A stretch of 64,000 bases of DNA from Mangrovactinospora gilvigrisea (lineage in GTDB: Bacteria > Actinomycetota > Actinomycetes > Streptomycetales > Streptomycetaceae): contig NZ_MLCF01000127.1 of NCBI RefSeq assembly GCF_001879105.1, positions 1-64,000 of the forward strand, written 5' to 3'. Made by a program: the position numbers and the translations under genes. How positions within the stretch are numbered: the first letter of the stretch is position 1; each line of letters starts with the position of its first letter. The notes beneath the pieces were generated by a model that was not told where the DNA came from, searched no databases, and was given only the letters and a program-made list of their open reading frames with translations. Shown piece after piece: positions 1 through 8,674 of the stretch.

Positions 1-204
1 CTCAACCTCTACGGCATCATCGCGGTCGTTGGCGCCCTGGTCGTCTCCGCCCTGGTCTGGGCCTGGGGCCACCACTCCGCCGGGCACCAGGCCGAGGCCA
101 ACGGCAAGAAGGGCGTCATGGTCGCCATCGGCTGTGCCCTGTTGATCGGCGCCGCCAACGGGCTCATCACGTTCTTCTCCGCACTCGGCGGGCAGGTGAA
201 GTGA
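1..204 (+). CDS. DUF6112-like integral membrane protein, 3' end only
   Basis: The reading frame is open from the window edge and stops at 202-204, giving 67 residues of a small membrane protein. Two hydrophobic segments (about residues 5-22 and 41-60) flank a short polar loop rich in His, Gly and Lys. This matches the DUF6112 proteins that sit beside SCO6881/SCO6880-type conjugation genes in Streptomyces; such small two-helix proteins are often proposed to be pilin-like (VirB2), which is inference. The stop overlaps the next start (TGATG), so the genes are translationally coupled. The N-terminus lies outside the window. Confidence 0.6.
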   Translation, partial: LNLYGIIAVVGALVVSALVWAWGHHSAGHQAEANGKKGVMVAIGCALLIGAANGLITFFSALGGQVK

Positions 205-887
205 TGCCCCGTCAAGTGAATCTCCCCGCCTCCGGCCGCAGTCGCCTCCTGCTGCTCGCGGCGTGCACGATGGTGGTCCTGGCCGTGGCCGCGGGCATTG
301 CCGTCCTGCTGGCCCGCGGCAGCGGCCACCATGACGCCGCGAGCCCCAACCCGACGCATACCGCCGTGCCCGCCCCCAGCCCGACAGCGTCGGAGCCGAC
401 TGCGCCGGGCGCCGCGCCCACAGGCTCAGCCCGGATCCCCGGCCCGCCCTCCACCACCGACCCGGTCGCCTTCGCCCGGGCGGCCGCGGCGGTGCTGTGG
501 AGCTACGACACCCGAACCGAGACCCGCGCCGCGCATCTGGCGGTTCTGGAGCGGTGGATGACCGGCGATCGTGCGGTCGCCGACCCCGCCTCCGTCGACG
601 ATGTCGTGCCGGATGTGCCGCTGTGGCCGCGGCTGGCCGCTGAGCGGCAGCATGCGACGGCCACGGTGGCCGAGGCGCACATTCCGTCGGCGTTCCGGCA
701 GGCGATGGCGGCCGATCCGCAGGCCATCACCCGCACCTACACCTACGCCGTGACCGCCACCGGCACCCAGCACCTGGCCTGGACCGGCGGCTCGGGCGCC
801 CAGGGTCAGGCGATCACCCTGGCCGTCCAGTGCCGACCGGGCACCCCGTGCCGGCTGGCCGGGATCGCCCCCGTCACCGCCCCCTGA
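204..887 (+). CDS. Conjugal transfer protein, VirB8/TcpC-like architecture
   Basis: This 227-residue protein has a short cytoplasmic N-terminus, one transmembrane helix (about residues 15-38), a Pro/Ala/Thr-rich linker (about 45-80) and a compact C-terminal domain of about 140 residues. That layout is typical of VirB8/TcpC-type proteins of Gram-positive conjugation systems, whose NTF2-like domain sits outside the membrane as a scaffold. ATG at 204 was chosen because it overlaps the upstream stop; a GTG lies one codon earlier. Position between DUF6112 and SCO6881-family genes supports a role in the transfer channel. The fold assignment is inference. Confidence 0.55.
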   Translation: MPRQVNLPASGRSRLLLLAACTMVVLAVAAGIAVLLARGSGHHDAASPNPTHTAVPAPSPTASEPTAPGAAPTGSARIPGPPSTTDPVAFARAAAAVLWSYDTRTETRAAHLAVLERWMTGDRAVADPASVDDVVPDVPLWPRLAAERQHATATVAEAHIPSAFRQAMAADPQAITRTYTYAVTATGTQHLAWTGGSGAQGQAITLAVQCRPGTPCRLAGIAPVTAP

Positions 888-926
888 ACGACCTTCATCC
901 CGACCGACACGGAGGAGATGCCTGCC

Positions 927-2264
927 GTGGGCGTGTGCAACCTGCCCCTGTGGAACGTGGTCTGCGACACCACCAAGGACGTCGGCCTCGGCTTCGTCGG
1001 CCAGGCCATCGACCTGGTCAACCAGATGGTCGCCGACCTCGCCGTCAAATGCGCCGACCTGGCCGCCACCGCCACCAACGCCACCACCCGCATCGACCTG
1101 AACGCCGCCTGGTTCCGCCACAACTACGAACTGCTGCTGCCCATCGGCCTGACCCTGCTGGTCGGCACCTTCTGCCTGCAGCTGATCACCGCCGCGTGGA
1201 GTCGCGACGAACGCGCCCTGGCCGTGGCGGTGACCGGCACCATCAAGGGCTGCATCTTCGCCTTCGCCGCCACCCTGGTCACTGCCATCGCCCTGACCGT
1301 GGTCGACGCGTTGTCGGACGGGCTGTTCGCGGCGGCCGGGACCAGCCTGAAGGCGGCGATCAAACGGGTCCTGGTGGTCGATGAGATCCCCTCGCCGCAG
1401 GGCGTCAACGGGATCGTGCCGCTGCTGTTCGGGCTGCTGCTGGCCGCCGGCGGCCTGATGTTCTGGGCCGTCCTGCTTTTGCGCAAGGTCGGTGTCTACA
1501 TCCTGGCCACCCTCGCCGTGCTGGTCGCCTCGGGCGGAGGCTGGGAGGGGGCGGAGCGCTGGCGTCGCCGTTGGACCGAGGCGATCGCCGCCCTGGTGGT
1601 CTCCAAGCTGGTGATGACCATCGTCTTCCTGCTGGGCATCTCCGCGATCGGCAAGAGCCAGGTCACCAAGAACCCGATCCAGGGGATGGGCGACATGCTC
1701 TCCGGCGTAATGATCATGATGCTGGTGTGTCTGACCCCGTTCGCCGTGTACAAGTTCCTGCACTGGGCGGACGAATCCGGGGCCGGCCACAGTCTCCACC
1801 TTGGTGCCGCCTCCGGGGCCGCGACGGCGGGTCGGGCCGGGGCGCAGGCGGCCTCGAAGGCGCAGATGCTGGCGGGCCGCGGCAGCGGTCCCGCCCCCCA
1901 GGGCCCGGCGACGAACCCCGAGTTGAACATCCCCGCCACCGGCGGCCAGGGCACGGGCGGGAAGAGCAAGTCCGGCGGACAGTCGGGGGCACCCGACCCC
2001 AACCCCAACCGCCCCATCCCCGGCGCGTATCCCGCCAGCAAGGCAAGCAGGGACACCAATCCGTCGGCAGACCACCAGGCGAACAACGGAGGAGGTCTTC
2101 CTCCGTGGCCAGATGACTCTAATCCGCTGCCCGGGCCGGCCACGACCGTGTCGCCTCCGGATCGTGCACCTCGAACGCCTCGTGTCGCTGATCCGCTGAG
2201 CAGCCCAAGCGCTCCGTCGAGTGTTGAGCCCTCTGGCGATCCACAGCAGCACCGTGCTCCGTAG
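927..2264 (+). CDS. SCO6881-family conjugal transfer membrane protein (TrbL/VirB6-like)
   Basis: A 445-residue polytopic membrane protein. The N-terminus has the short Cys-containing motif of this family (GVCNLP, then VVCD). About six hydrophobic segments follow between residues 65 and 280, and the last ~150 residues are a Gly/Pro/Ser-rich, probably cytoplasmic tail. SCO6881-family proteins are regarded as the VirB6/TrbL-like inner channel of actinobacterial type IV secretion. I chose GTG at 927 because GGAGGAG at 911-917 is correctly spaced for it, whereas the ATG at 918 abuts that site. It follows the VirB8-like gene by 39 bp and precedes the SCO6880-family gene by 25 bp, consistent with one transfer operon. 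Confidence 0.75.
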   Translation: MGVCNLPLWNVVCDTTKDVGLGFVGQAIDLVNQMVADLAVKCADLAATATNATTRIDLNAAWFRHNYELLLPIGLTLLVGTFCLQLITAAWSRDERALAVAVTGTIKGCIFAFAATLVTAIALTVVDALSDGLFAAAGTSLKAAIKRVLVVDEIPSPQGVNGIVPLLFGLLLAAGGLMFWAVLLLRKVGVYILATLAVLVASGGGWEGAERWRRRWTEAIAALVVSKLVMTIVFLLGISAIGKSQVTKNPIQGMGDMLSGVMIMMLVCLTPFAVYKFLHWADESGAGHSLHLGAASGAATAGRAGAQAASKAQMLAGRGSGPAPQGPATNPELNIPATGGQGTGGKSKSGGQSGAPDPNPNRPIPGAYPASKASRDTNPSADHQANNGGGLPPWPDDSNPLPGPATTVSPPDRAPRTPRVADPLSSPSAPSSVEPSGDPQQHRAP

Positions 2265-2289
2265 ATCACGCATGACGAGATGAGGCATC

Positions 2290-3750
2290 GTGCCAGCCCA
2301 GGTCTTCGAATCGTCGACTGTTCGTTTTCCGCATCGCTCGCGCCGTGGTGTGCTGCTGGGCCTGAGCGTCCCGCAGCTCGTGGTCGCCGGCGCCGCCGCG
2401 CTGCTGCTGCTGATCGCCCTGATGGGCTCCGGCCTGCTCGGCGCGGCCAAGCTGATCCCCTTGTGGATGGCCGCGGCCGTCCTCGTGGCGGTCCGCTTCC
2501 AGGGCCGGTCGCTGGCCGAGTGGGCGCCGATCGCCGCCCGCTACACCCTGCGCCGCGCCACGGGCCAGCAGGCCTGGCTCGCCCAGGTCGGCACCCGGCC
2601 GCGCAAGGCCGGGCTTCTGCACCTGCCCGGCACCGCCGCCTCCCTGACCCTGGTCACCGCCCCCGACCGACGACTGTCCGCGGTCCACGACCCGCACCAT
2701 CGCACCCTGACGGCCGTGTGCCGGGTCACCACCCGCGCCTTCGCGCTGCTCGATCCGGCCGTCCAGGACGCTCACGTCGCCGGGTGGGGGCGGGTGCTGG
2801 CCGCCCTGTCGCGGACCGGCCACCTGACCCGCATCCAGGTCCTGGAGCGCACCGTCCCCTCCTCCGGAGACGCCCTGCAGCGGCACTGGAGGGGCCGCGG
2901 CAACCCCGCCAACCAGGAAGCCTCCCGCATCTACACCGAGCTCGTGGAGGCGGCGGGCCCGGCCGCGGCCGCCCACGAGACATATGTGGTGCTCGCCCTG
3001 GACCTGACGGCGGCCCGCCGGCTGATCCGCCAGGCCGGCGGCGGCCTGACCGGCGCCTTCACCCTCCTCACCCAGATCGCCTCCACCTTCGACCAGTCCG
3101 CGCGCACCGCAGGACTCACCCCGGCCGGCTGGCTGACCGGCCCCCAGCTCGCGGCCGTGATCCGCACCGCCTACGACCCGGCCGCCCTGCCCGCCCTGGA
3201 GCACTGGGCGCCCGACGGCCCCGCCCAAGCCGACCCTGCCGCCGCCGGCCCGGTGCTGGTGGTCGAGGAGGCCGACCATCTGCGCACCGACAGCGCCTTC
3301 CACACCGTCTACTGGATCGAGAACTGGCCCCGCACCGAGGTCAGCCCCGGCTTCCTGCACCAGCTGCTGTTCACCGCCGGCATCCGCCGCACCCTCTCCC
3401 TGACCTACACCCCGCACCGCATCGACGCCGCCTTGAAGGACGTGCGCCGCCGCAAGGCCACCGTGGTGGCCGACGCGCACGAGCGCACCCGCCGCGGCCA
3501 GGTCGACTCCGAAGAGGACGGCATCGAGTACGCCGACATCACCTCCCGCGAACGGCAGTTGATCGCCGGCCACGCCGACATCTCCCTGACCGGCCTGCTG
3601 ACCGTCACCGCCGATTCCCGCCGGCAGCTGGAGGCCGCCTGCGCCTCCATCGAGACCGCCGCCGTGACCGCCCAGGTCGACCTGCGCCGACTGACCTGGC
3701 AGCAGACCGAGGCCTTCACCACCGGCGCCCTCCCCCTGGCCCGACCCTGA
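2290..3750 (+). CDS. SCO6880-family conjugation protein (PrgI-like N-terminus)
   Basis: A 486-residue protein starting with GTG. Two adjacent transmembrane segments (about residues 20-65) are followed by a large soluble domain ending in ALPLARP. Family members are found directly after SCO6881-type genes and before a VirB4-type ATPase in Streptomyces conjugative elements; the N-terminal region resembles PrgI/VirB3-like proteins. No Walker A motif is present, so this is not the ATPase itself. In this element the next gene is a DUF317 protein instead of VirB4, so the ATPase must be encoded outside the window or be missing. The upstream start region carries GATGAGG about 8 bases before the GTG. 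Confidence 0.75.
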   Translation: MPAQVFESSTVRFPHRSRRGVLLGLSVPQLVVAGAAALLLLIALMGSGLLGAAKLIPLWMAAAVLVAVRFQGRSLAEWAPIAARYTLRRATGQQAWLAQVGTRPRKAGLLHLPGTAASLTLVTAPDRRLSAVHDPHHRTLTAVCRVTTRAFALLDPAVQDAHVAGWGRVLAALSRTGHLTRIQVLERTVPSSGDALQRHWRGRGNPANQEASRIYTELVEAAGPAAAAHETYVVLALDLTAARRLIRQAGGGLTGAFTLLTQIASTFDQSARTAGLTPAGWLTGPQLAAVIRTAYDPAALPALEHWAPDGPAQADPAAAGPVLVVEEADHLRTDSAFHTVYWIENWPRTEVSPGFLHQLLFTAGIRRTLSLTYTPHRIDAALKDVRRRKATVVADAHERTRRGQVDSEEDGIEYADITSRERQLIAGHADISLTGLLTVTADSRRQLEAACASIETAAVTAQVDLRRLTWQQTEAFTTGALPLARP

Positions 3751-3823
3751 CCTGAAAGGCAGCCGGCCACCGGAGCGTTTCGGATCACTTCCACCTCGGA
3801 CCGGTAAGGAGCCCAGAAGTCTC

Positions 3824-4687
3824 GTGCCCGAATCCGGAGCCCCGAACGAGCCCGCCCCCAAACTCCTGGTGAACCCCCGCTACCTCGCCGGACCCACCCG
3901 GACCCCCGACGCAGCCCTGTTCCCCCTGCTCGATGCCGGATGGCCCTTCCACACCGACCATCTGGACAACCTGTACTTCGCCAGCCCCGACGAGCGGATC
4001 CGCATCGCCTACCTGCCACAACCGACCGCATGGGGACGGGAGATGACCTGGAGCGTCACCGGCTGGCGCAACCCCTTCGATCGCCCCAGGTGGTCCGCCC
4101 GATTCAGCGCCGACACGCCCGAGGAGATCGTCGCCGGCCTCACCAAGGCCCTGCTGGACACCTACACCGACGGCGGCGACCGGCATCTGTACGGATCCCG
4201 CCTCCGGCCCACCGCCCTCGAACCGCTGACGGCCGCCGGATGGGACCTCACTTCCGATCCCGCGATCACCCTCCGCCACCGCGCTACCTCGCCCGACGGG
4301 CACGCCGTGCTGGCAGCCGATGCCTCCGCTATCCCCGACGATCAGGATCCTGACGGGTTCGACCTGGTCCGCCTGCAGGTAGCCGAGGCGTGGGCGGCCC
4401 GCTTCTCCTACTTCTTCCCGCCGCATCTGCTCCACGCCGTCACCAGGGCGCTGGCCGATCCGGCCCCGGTGCTCCGCTGCGAGTCGCAGATCCCCGAGGT
4501 CTTCCGCACCGCTGTCCGCTGCGCCCCCGTCCGCCGCCCCGACCCCGGCACGGCCGCGACGACGGCCTCCGCACTCGCGACCACCGCAGCCGAGGCACCC
4601 GCCGAGCCCATTTCGCCGGCGACACCGGACCAAGCCGCACCGCCACACCCAGCAGACCCCTCGCGCAGCTCCTCGCATCCCCGCTGA
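3824..4687 (+). CDS. DUF317 domain protein (copy 1)
   Basis: A 287-residue soluble protein made of two DUF317-type repeats. The first (about residues 12-125) includes SPDERIRIAY and the block RWSARFSADTPEEIV; the second (about 130-230) ends with an FSYFFPPHLL segment. A low-complexity Ala/Pro tail follows. DUF317 proteins are abundant in Streptomyces plasmids and integrative elements; their function is unknown. The GTG start follows an AAGGAG site about 12 bases away. It is 73 bp downstream of the SCO6880-family gene and 46 bp upstream of a clear paralogue. Confidence 0.7.
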   Translation: MPESGAPNEPAPKLLVNPRYLAGPTRTPDAALFPLLDAGWPFHTDHLDNLYFASPDERIRIAYLPQPTAWGREMTWSVTGWRNPFDRPRWSARFSADTPEEIVAGLTKALLDTYTDGGDRHLYGSRLRPTALEPLTAAGWDLTSDPAITLRHRATSPDGHAVLAADASAIPDDQDPDGFDLVRLQVAEAWAARFSYFFPPHLLHAVTRALADPAPVLRCESQIPEVFRTAVRCAPVRRPDPGTAATTASALATTAAEAPAEPISPATPDQAAPPHPADPSRSSSHPR

Positions 4688-4733
4688 AAGCGCCCAGCAC
4701 GCACACCCCAACGCCTACGGAGGCTTCCCGAAC

Positions 4734-5558
4734 ATGCCCGACCACAGCGTCCTTGTCGCCCCCCGCTACCTCGCCGGAGCCATCAACGACCCGCAGCAGC
4801 CCCTGAACCCGCTCCTGGCGGCCGCCTGGCCCAGCCACGACGACGAAGTCGGAAACCTCCACCTCACCAGCCCCGACGCACGCATCCGAGTCGGCTACGT
4901 CCCCGAACCAGGCACCCTCGCCTCCCTGTGGCAACCGGTCGACCTGTGGCACATCACCGCACACGACCACCCTTATGAATCCCCAAAGTGGACCGCGCGG
5001 TTCACCGCCGACGTCCCCGAGGAAATCGTGGCCGCCCTGACCCAGGTCCTGGCGGAGCAGTACGCACGCGCCGACGACCGCCTCCTGCGTCCCCTCGGCG
5101 GCAAGCAGGACGCCGTCGCCCCGCTGATCGATGCCGGATGGACGATGCACGGCACTCCGGGCACCGACCGCCAGCTCGACCTCACCGCGCCCGACGGCCT
5201 GGCCGCCCTGCACGCCGACACCAACGGCCGCACCGACGCCTGGGTGGTGACGGTCCGTTCCGACCGCGCGGTCGACCTGACCGGGGCCGGCTGGTCGGCC
5301 CGCTTCAGCCAGGCGATCCCACCCCAGTTGCTCGCCGCGATCACCGGTGCCGTAGTCGACCGAGCCCCGGTGCGCCGCACCGAGCACCAGATCCCCCTGG
5401 CCTTTCGCGGCGCCGCCCACCTCACTCCTGCCGCCAGCAACAACGCCGCCGCGGCCGCCGCTGCAACCTCCCCGCACCTGTCCTCTCAGGCAAGTGCAGC
5501 CGCAGAACCGAATCCGCCGACTCCCGAGGCCACACCTACTCGTAGCCACCGGCGCTGA
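4734..5558 (+). CDS. DUF317 domain protein (copy 2)
   Basis: A 274-residue paralogue of the preceding gene with the same two-repeat layout: APRYLAGA near the N-terminus, SPDARIRVGY, KWTARFTADVPEEIV, and a second repeat containing WSARFSQAIPPQLL. The two proteins share local blocks but have diverged clearly, which indicates an old tandem duplication. ATG at 4734 follows an ACGGAGG site. The stop is only 20 bp before the start of the PLP decarboxylase gene, so DUF317 and cargo genes are likely cotranscribed. Function is unknown. Confidence 0.7.
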   Translation: MPDHSVLVAPRYLAGAINDPQQPLNPLLAAAWPSHDDEVGNLHLTSPDARIRVGYVPEPGTLASLWQPVDLWHITAHDHPYESPKWTARFTADVPEEIVAALTQVLAEQYARADDRLLRPLGGKQDAVAPLIDAGWTMHGTPGTDRQLDLTAPDGLAALHADTNGRTDAWVVTVRSDRAVDLTGAGWSARFSQAIPPQLLAAITGAVVDRAPVRRTEHQIPLAFRGAAHLTPAASNNAAAAAAATSPHLSSQASAAAEPNPPTPEATPTRSHRR

Positions 5559-5578
5559 CCCAGGACCGAGGTGAAATC

Positions 5579-6763
5579 TTGTCGACCCCAACGACACCGC
5601 CACCGATCCCGCGGCTGGCTCACGCCACGGCCTCACAAGCAGTCGACGCCGAAATCCTCCGCCTTGCCGCAGAAGTGAGCGACACCCAGCAGCGGTTGCT
5701 GGGCTTCCCGGCCAATGCCGCGCCGCAGGTCGACGACGAGCTGGCGGCGCCGCTGCTGAACATGCTGCTCAACAACATCGGCGACCCCCGCACCCCCGAC
5801 CCCTACGGCATGGGCTCGAAGGACTTCGAGCAGGAGGTCGTGGAGCTGCTGGCCTGGCTGGCCGGCGCCCACCCGGACGATACCTACGGCTACCTCGCCC
5901 CCTCCAGCAGCTACGGCATCGGCCACGGCCTCAAACTCGGCCGCGACCGCCTCCCGCACGCCCCCGTCTACTACTCCTCCGCCGCGCACTACGCGGTGCC
6001 GCGGCAGATCGACCTGCTGCGAATGGACGCCGTCCAGGTCCCCGCCCTCCCGGACGGCCGCATGGACACCATCGCGCTGGAACGCGCCTGCAAGGCACGG
6101 CCCGGACGGGGTGCGGTGGTGCTGGCCACCATCGGCACGACGATGACCGGCGCGATCGACCCGCTGCCCGAGATCCGCCGCGCCGCATCCCCCGCCGGCC
6201 CGATGCACCTGCACGCCGACGGGGCGCTCGGCGGCCTGGTCGCCGCCCTCGCCCCACCTTCGGAGCGGCATCCGTGGGCGTTCGACGGCGGCGCGGACTC
6301 CGTGACCGTCTCCGGGCACAAGTTCCTCGGCTGCCCCATCCCCTGCGCGATCCTCCTCGCCAGGAAGGAACTGGTTCGCCCCGCGCAGCAGGGCCAGTAC
6401 GTGGGGAGGCACCAGGACGGCACCCTGGCCTGCTCCCGCTCCGGCCTGGCCGCACTCCTGCTGTGGCGGACCCTCGCGCGCCTGGGGCTGGGCGGCATGG
6501 AAAAGCAGGTCCTCAGTTGCCTGGAGGTCGCCGACTACGCCCAACAGCGGCTGACCGAGCTCGGGCTGCACGCCTGGCGCCACCCCGGATCGATCACGGT
6601 CGTCCTCGACCCCCCGCCGCCCGAGGTCCGCGCCCGCTTCAGCATCCCCGTCGAGGACGGCATCGCCCACATCATCGCCGTGCCTCACGTCACCCCGGAC
6701 CTGGTGGACGAGTTCTGCGACGCCCAGCAAACGGCGAAAGCCCAGGGGAGCCCTCTCTCCTGA
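5579..6763 (+). CDS. Histidine-decarboxylase-like PLP enzyme (group II decarboxylase fold)
   Basis: A 394-residue fold-type I PLP enzyme most like bacterial PLP-dependent histidine decarboxylases. Family landmarks include GFPAN near residue 42, NNIGDP at 65-70, the PLP-stacking His in AAHYAV (about H137), the pyridine-binding Asp in LHADGAL (about D214), and the Schiff-base Lys in SGHKFLG (about K248), followed by PIPCAI. The usual TEGN phosphate loop is replaced by a Ser/Gly-rich stretch (APSSSYGIGHG, about 107-117). This could change substrate or reaction, so amine production is inference. The TTG start is supported by GAGGTG a few bases upstream. It heads the five-gene cargo block. Confidence 0.72.
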   Translation: MSTPTTPPPIPRLAHATASQAVDAEILRLAAEVSDTQQRLLGFPANAAPQVDDELAAPLLNMLLNNIGDPRTPDPYGMGSKDFEQEVVELLAWLAGAHPDDTYGYLAPSSSYGIGHGLKLGRDRLPHAPVYYSSAAHYAVPRQIDLLRMDAVQVPALPDGRMDTIALERACKARPGRGAVVLATIGTTMTGAIDPLPEIRRAASPAGPMHLHADGALGGLVAALAPPSERHPWAFDGGADSVTVSGHKFLGCPIPCAILLARKELVRPAQQGQYVGRHQDGTLACSRSGLAALLLWRTLARLGLGGMEKQVLSCLEVADYAQQRLTELGLHAWRHPGSITVVLDPPPPEVRARFSIPVEDGIAHIIAVPHVTPDLVDEFCDAQQTAKAQGSPLS

Positions 6764-6832
6764 CGCCGCTTCGCACACGGCGCCCCCCTATGCACCCGGA
6801 TCTTCCTGACGACAGCGAGAGGAACCGCCTCC

Positions 6833-7408
6833 ATGGCCTACCTTCGTCCGCGCCTGGTTCCCGGCCTGGCCAGCCTCGCCCTGTGGGTGCCCCAGCACAC
6901 CCCAAGCCCCGGGGACATCCACGACTACCTGCTGGGCGCCACCCCCAGCGGCGCCTACCAGCTGCGGCACCTGTCCGGACTCCGCGAAGACCTCAACGCC
7001 CTGCTGACGGCCCATGAGGGCGAGCATCCGATCCTCGCGGCCCTGTCGGACAACGCCGCCCCGGCCGGCACCGGCCTGCGCTGGGAGTGCGCGGCCGCCT
7101 GGGTGGAGATGACCGCCGACGGCCACGCCTCCAGCAGCCGCGGCGAGCTGCCGCCGGAACTGATCGAGGTGGCCTGGCACCGGCTGCGCGGCAAGCTCGG
7201 CACCGCCGCCACCGGCGAACACCTCAACAGCCGCCACCCCACCCCGCTCATGGCCCGCGCCGCCCAGGTGGGCTGGCCCCTCCTCTACCGCGTCAACACC
7301 GACCCCGTCCCCGCCGGCCAGAGCGCAGGCGGCGCCCCAATCACCGCCATCCGGATCGGCAGCGTCCACGACCTCTACCTGTGGCCCGCCCCGTTCACCG
7401 CACCCTGA
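6833..7408 (+). CDS. Hypothetical protein in the decarboxylase operon
   Basis: A 191-residue protein that I do not recognise. It has no signal peptide, no transmembrane helix and no obvious catalytic motif. The sequence is moderately rich in Trp, Leu and Pro and has a regular soluble composition with alternating charged and hydrophobic stretches in its middle. ATG at 6833 has GAGAGGA upstream at good spacing. It sits 69 bp after the PLP decarboxylase and 51 bp before the MFS transporter on the same strand, so a role in the same pathway is likely but unassigned. Confidence 0.6.
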   Translation: MAYLRPRLVPGLASLALWVPQHTPSPGDIHDYLLGATPSGAYQLRHLSGLREDLNALLTAHEGEHPILAALSDNAAPAGTGLRWECAAAWVEMTADGHASSSRGELPPELIEVAWHRLRGKLGTAATGEHLNSRHPTPLMARAAQVGWPLLYRVNTDPVPAGQSAGGAPITAIRIGSVHDLYLWPAPFTAP

Positions 7409-7459
7409 CCCGAGGCAGAAAGCCCGACCCGACCGCACCTCAAGGAGGCCCACCCGCCC

Positions 7460-8674
7460 TTGCACCAGACCACGCTGACGCCCCGCCAGAACCCGCTCCT
7501 ATTCTGGCCGCCGCCGGTCCGCCTGGCCCTGGCCGGCACCGCGGTGACCCACGTCCTCGGCTTCGCCAACGCCTTCCTCGCCTACGCCCTCGCCCACCGC
7601 GGCCTCACGCCCCCGGCAGTCTCCGCGGTTCTGAGCGCCTACGGTGCCGGATGGATCGCCGGCCAACTGGCCTTCGGCCACCTCACCGACGCCCTCGGCC
7701 GCCGCCGCACCCTCATCCTGGCCAACACCGCCTCAGCCGCCGTCCTGATCACCCTCCCGCTGCTGCATCCCCTGCCGGCGCTGATGGTCGGTGCGTTCGT
7801 GCTCGGCGCTGTCTTGGACGGAAGTCGACTGGCCGTCAGCGCGCTGATCAACGACCAGCTGGCCGACAGCGCCCAGCGCACCCGCGTCAACGGCTGGCGC
7901 CACTGGTGCCTGAACGCCGGCGCCGCCCTGGCCGGCGCCACCGGCGGACTGATCGCCGACCACTACGGCTACGGCCCGCTGTTCGTCGCCAACGCCGTCT
8001 CCTGCGCGGCCTTCGCTGTCCTGGCCGCCGTGCTGCTGCCGCCCGATCAACCCGGCACCCGGACGAAGGAGGCGGGGCCGGGGCCGGCCGCGCTGCTCGA
8101 AGATGACCGGCTGCACTGGCTGCTCGCCAGCAGCCTGTGCGCGTTCACCTGCGCAGTCTCCCTGACCAGCGCCCTGCCGATCCTCATGGTCCAAGACCGG
8201 CTCCCGGCCGCCGACTACGGCCTCGCCAACGCCGCCAACGCCCTTGCCGTCCTGGCCCTGACCCCGCCGCTCACCGTGGTTCTTACCCGGCGCGCCCGCA
8301 ACGCGCCGCTGATTGCGGATCTGGCCGTCGGCTCGCTGATCCTCGGCGCCGGCATGGGCGGCTGCGCCCTGGCCCACACCGCATCCGGCTACCTGACCGC
8401 CGTCGTGGCGGCCACCCCCGGGGAGATCATCCTGGCCGTCGCCGCCTACGACATCCTCGCCCGCATCGCCCCCGCCCACCTGCAAGGCCGCTACCAGGGC
8501 GCGCTCGGCATGACCCTGGCCACGGCGGGCCTGCTGGCACCCGCGCTCACCAGCCTCGCCCTCCACCTCGGCGGCAGACCCGCCGTCGCCCTGGCCCTCG
8601 CCGCCCTCGGCGGTGTCGGAGCGCTGAGCTGCCTGCCCCTTCACCACCGCATGCCGAAGGGGATGAGCTCGTGA
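7460..8674 (+). CDS. MFS transporter of the cargo operon
   Basis: A 404-residue integral membrane protein with 12 predicted helices and the MFS loop 2-3 signature (GHLTDALGRRRTL, about residues 73-85). There is no long cytoplasmic insertion. The TTG start has a strong AAGGAGG 12 bases upstream. Its stop overlaps the GTG start of the ATP-grasp gene by four bases (GTGA), a sign of translational coupling. From context it may export the product made by the decarboxylase and ligase, or import a precursor; the direction cannot be read from sequence. Confidence 0.8.
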   Translation: MHQTTLTPRQNPLLFWPPPVRLALAGTAVTHVLGFANAFLAYALAHRGLTPPAVSAVLSAYGAGWIAGQLAFGHLTDALGRRRTLILANTASAAVLITLPLLHPLPALMVGAFVLGAVLDGSRLAVSALINDQLADSAQRTRVNGWRHWCLNAGAALAGATGGLIADHYGYGPLFVANAVSCAAFAVLAAVLLPPDQPGTRTKEAGPGPAALLEDDRLHWLLASSLCAFTCAVSLTSALPILMVQDRLPAADYGLANAANALAVLALTPPLTVVLTRRARNAPLIADLAVGSLILGAGMGGCALAHTASGYLTAVVAATPGEIILAVAAYDILARIAPAHLQGRYQGALGMTLATAGLLAPALTSLALHLGGRPAVALALAALGGVGALSCLPLHHRMPKGMSS

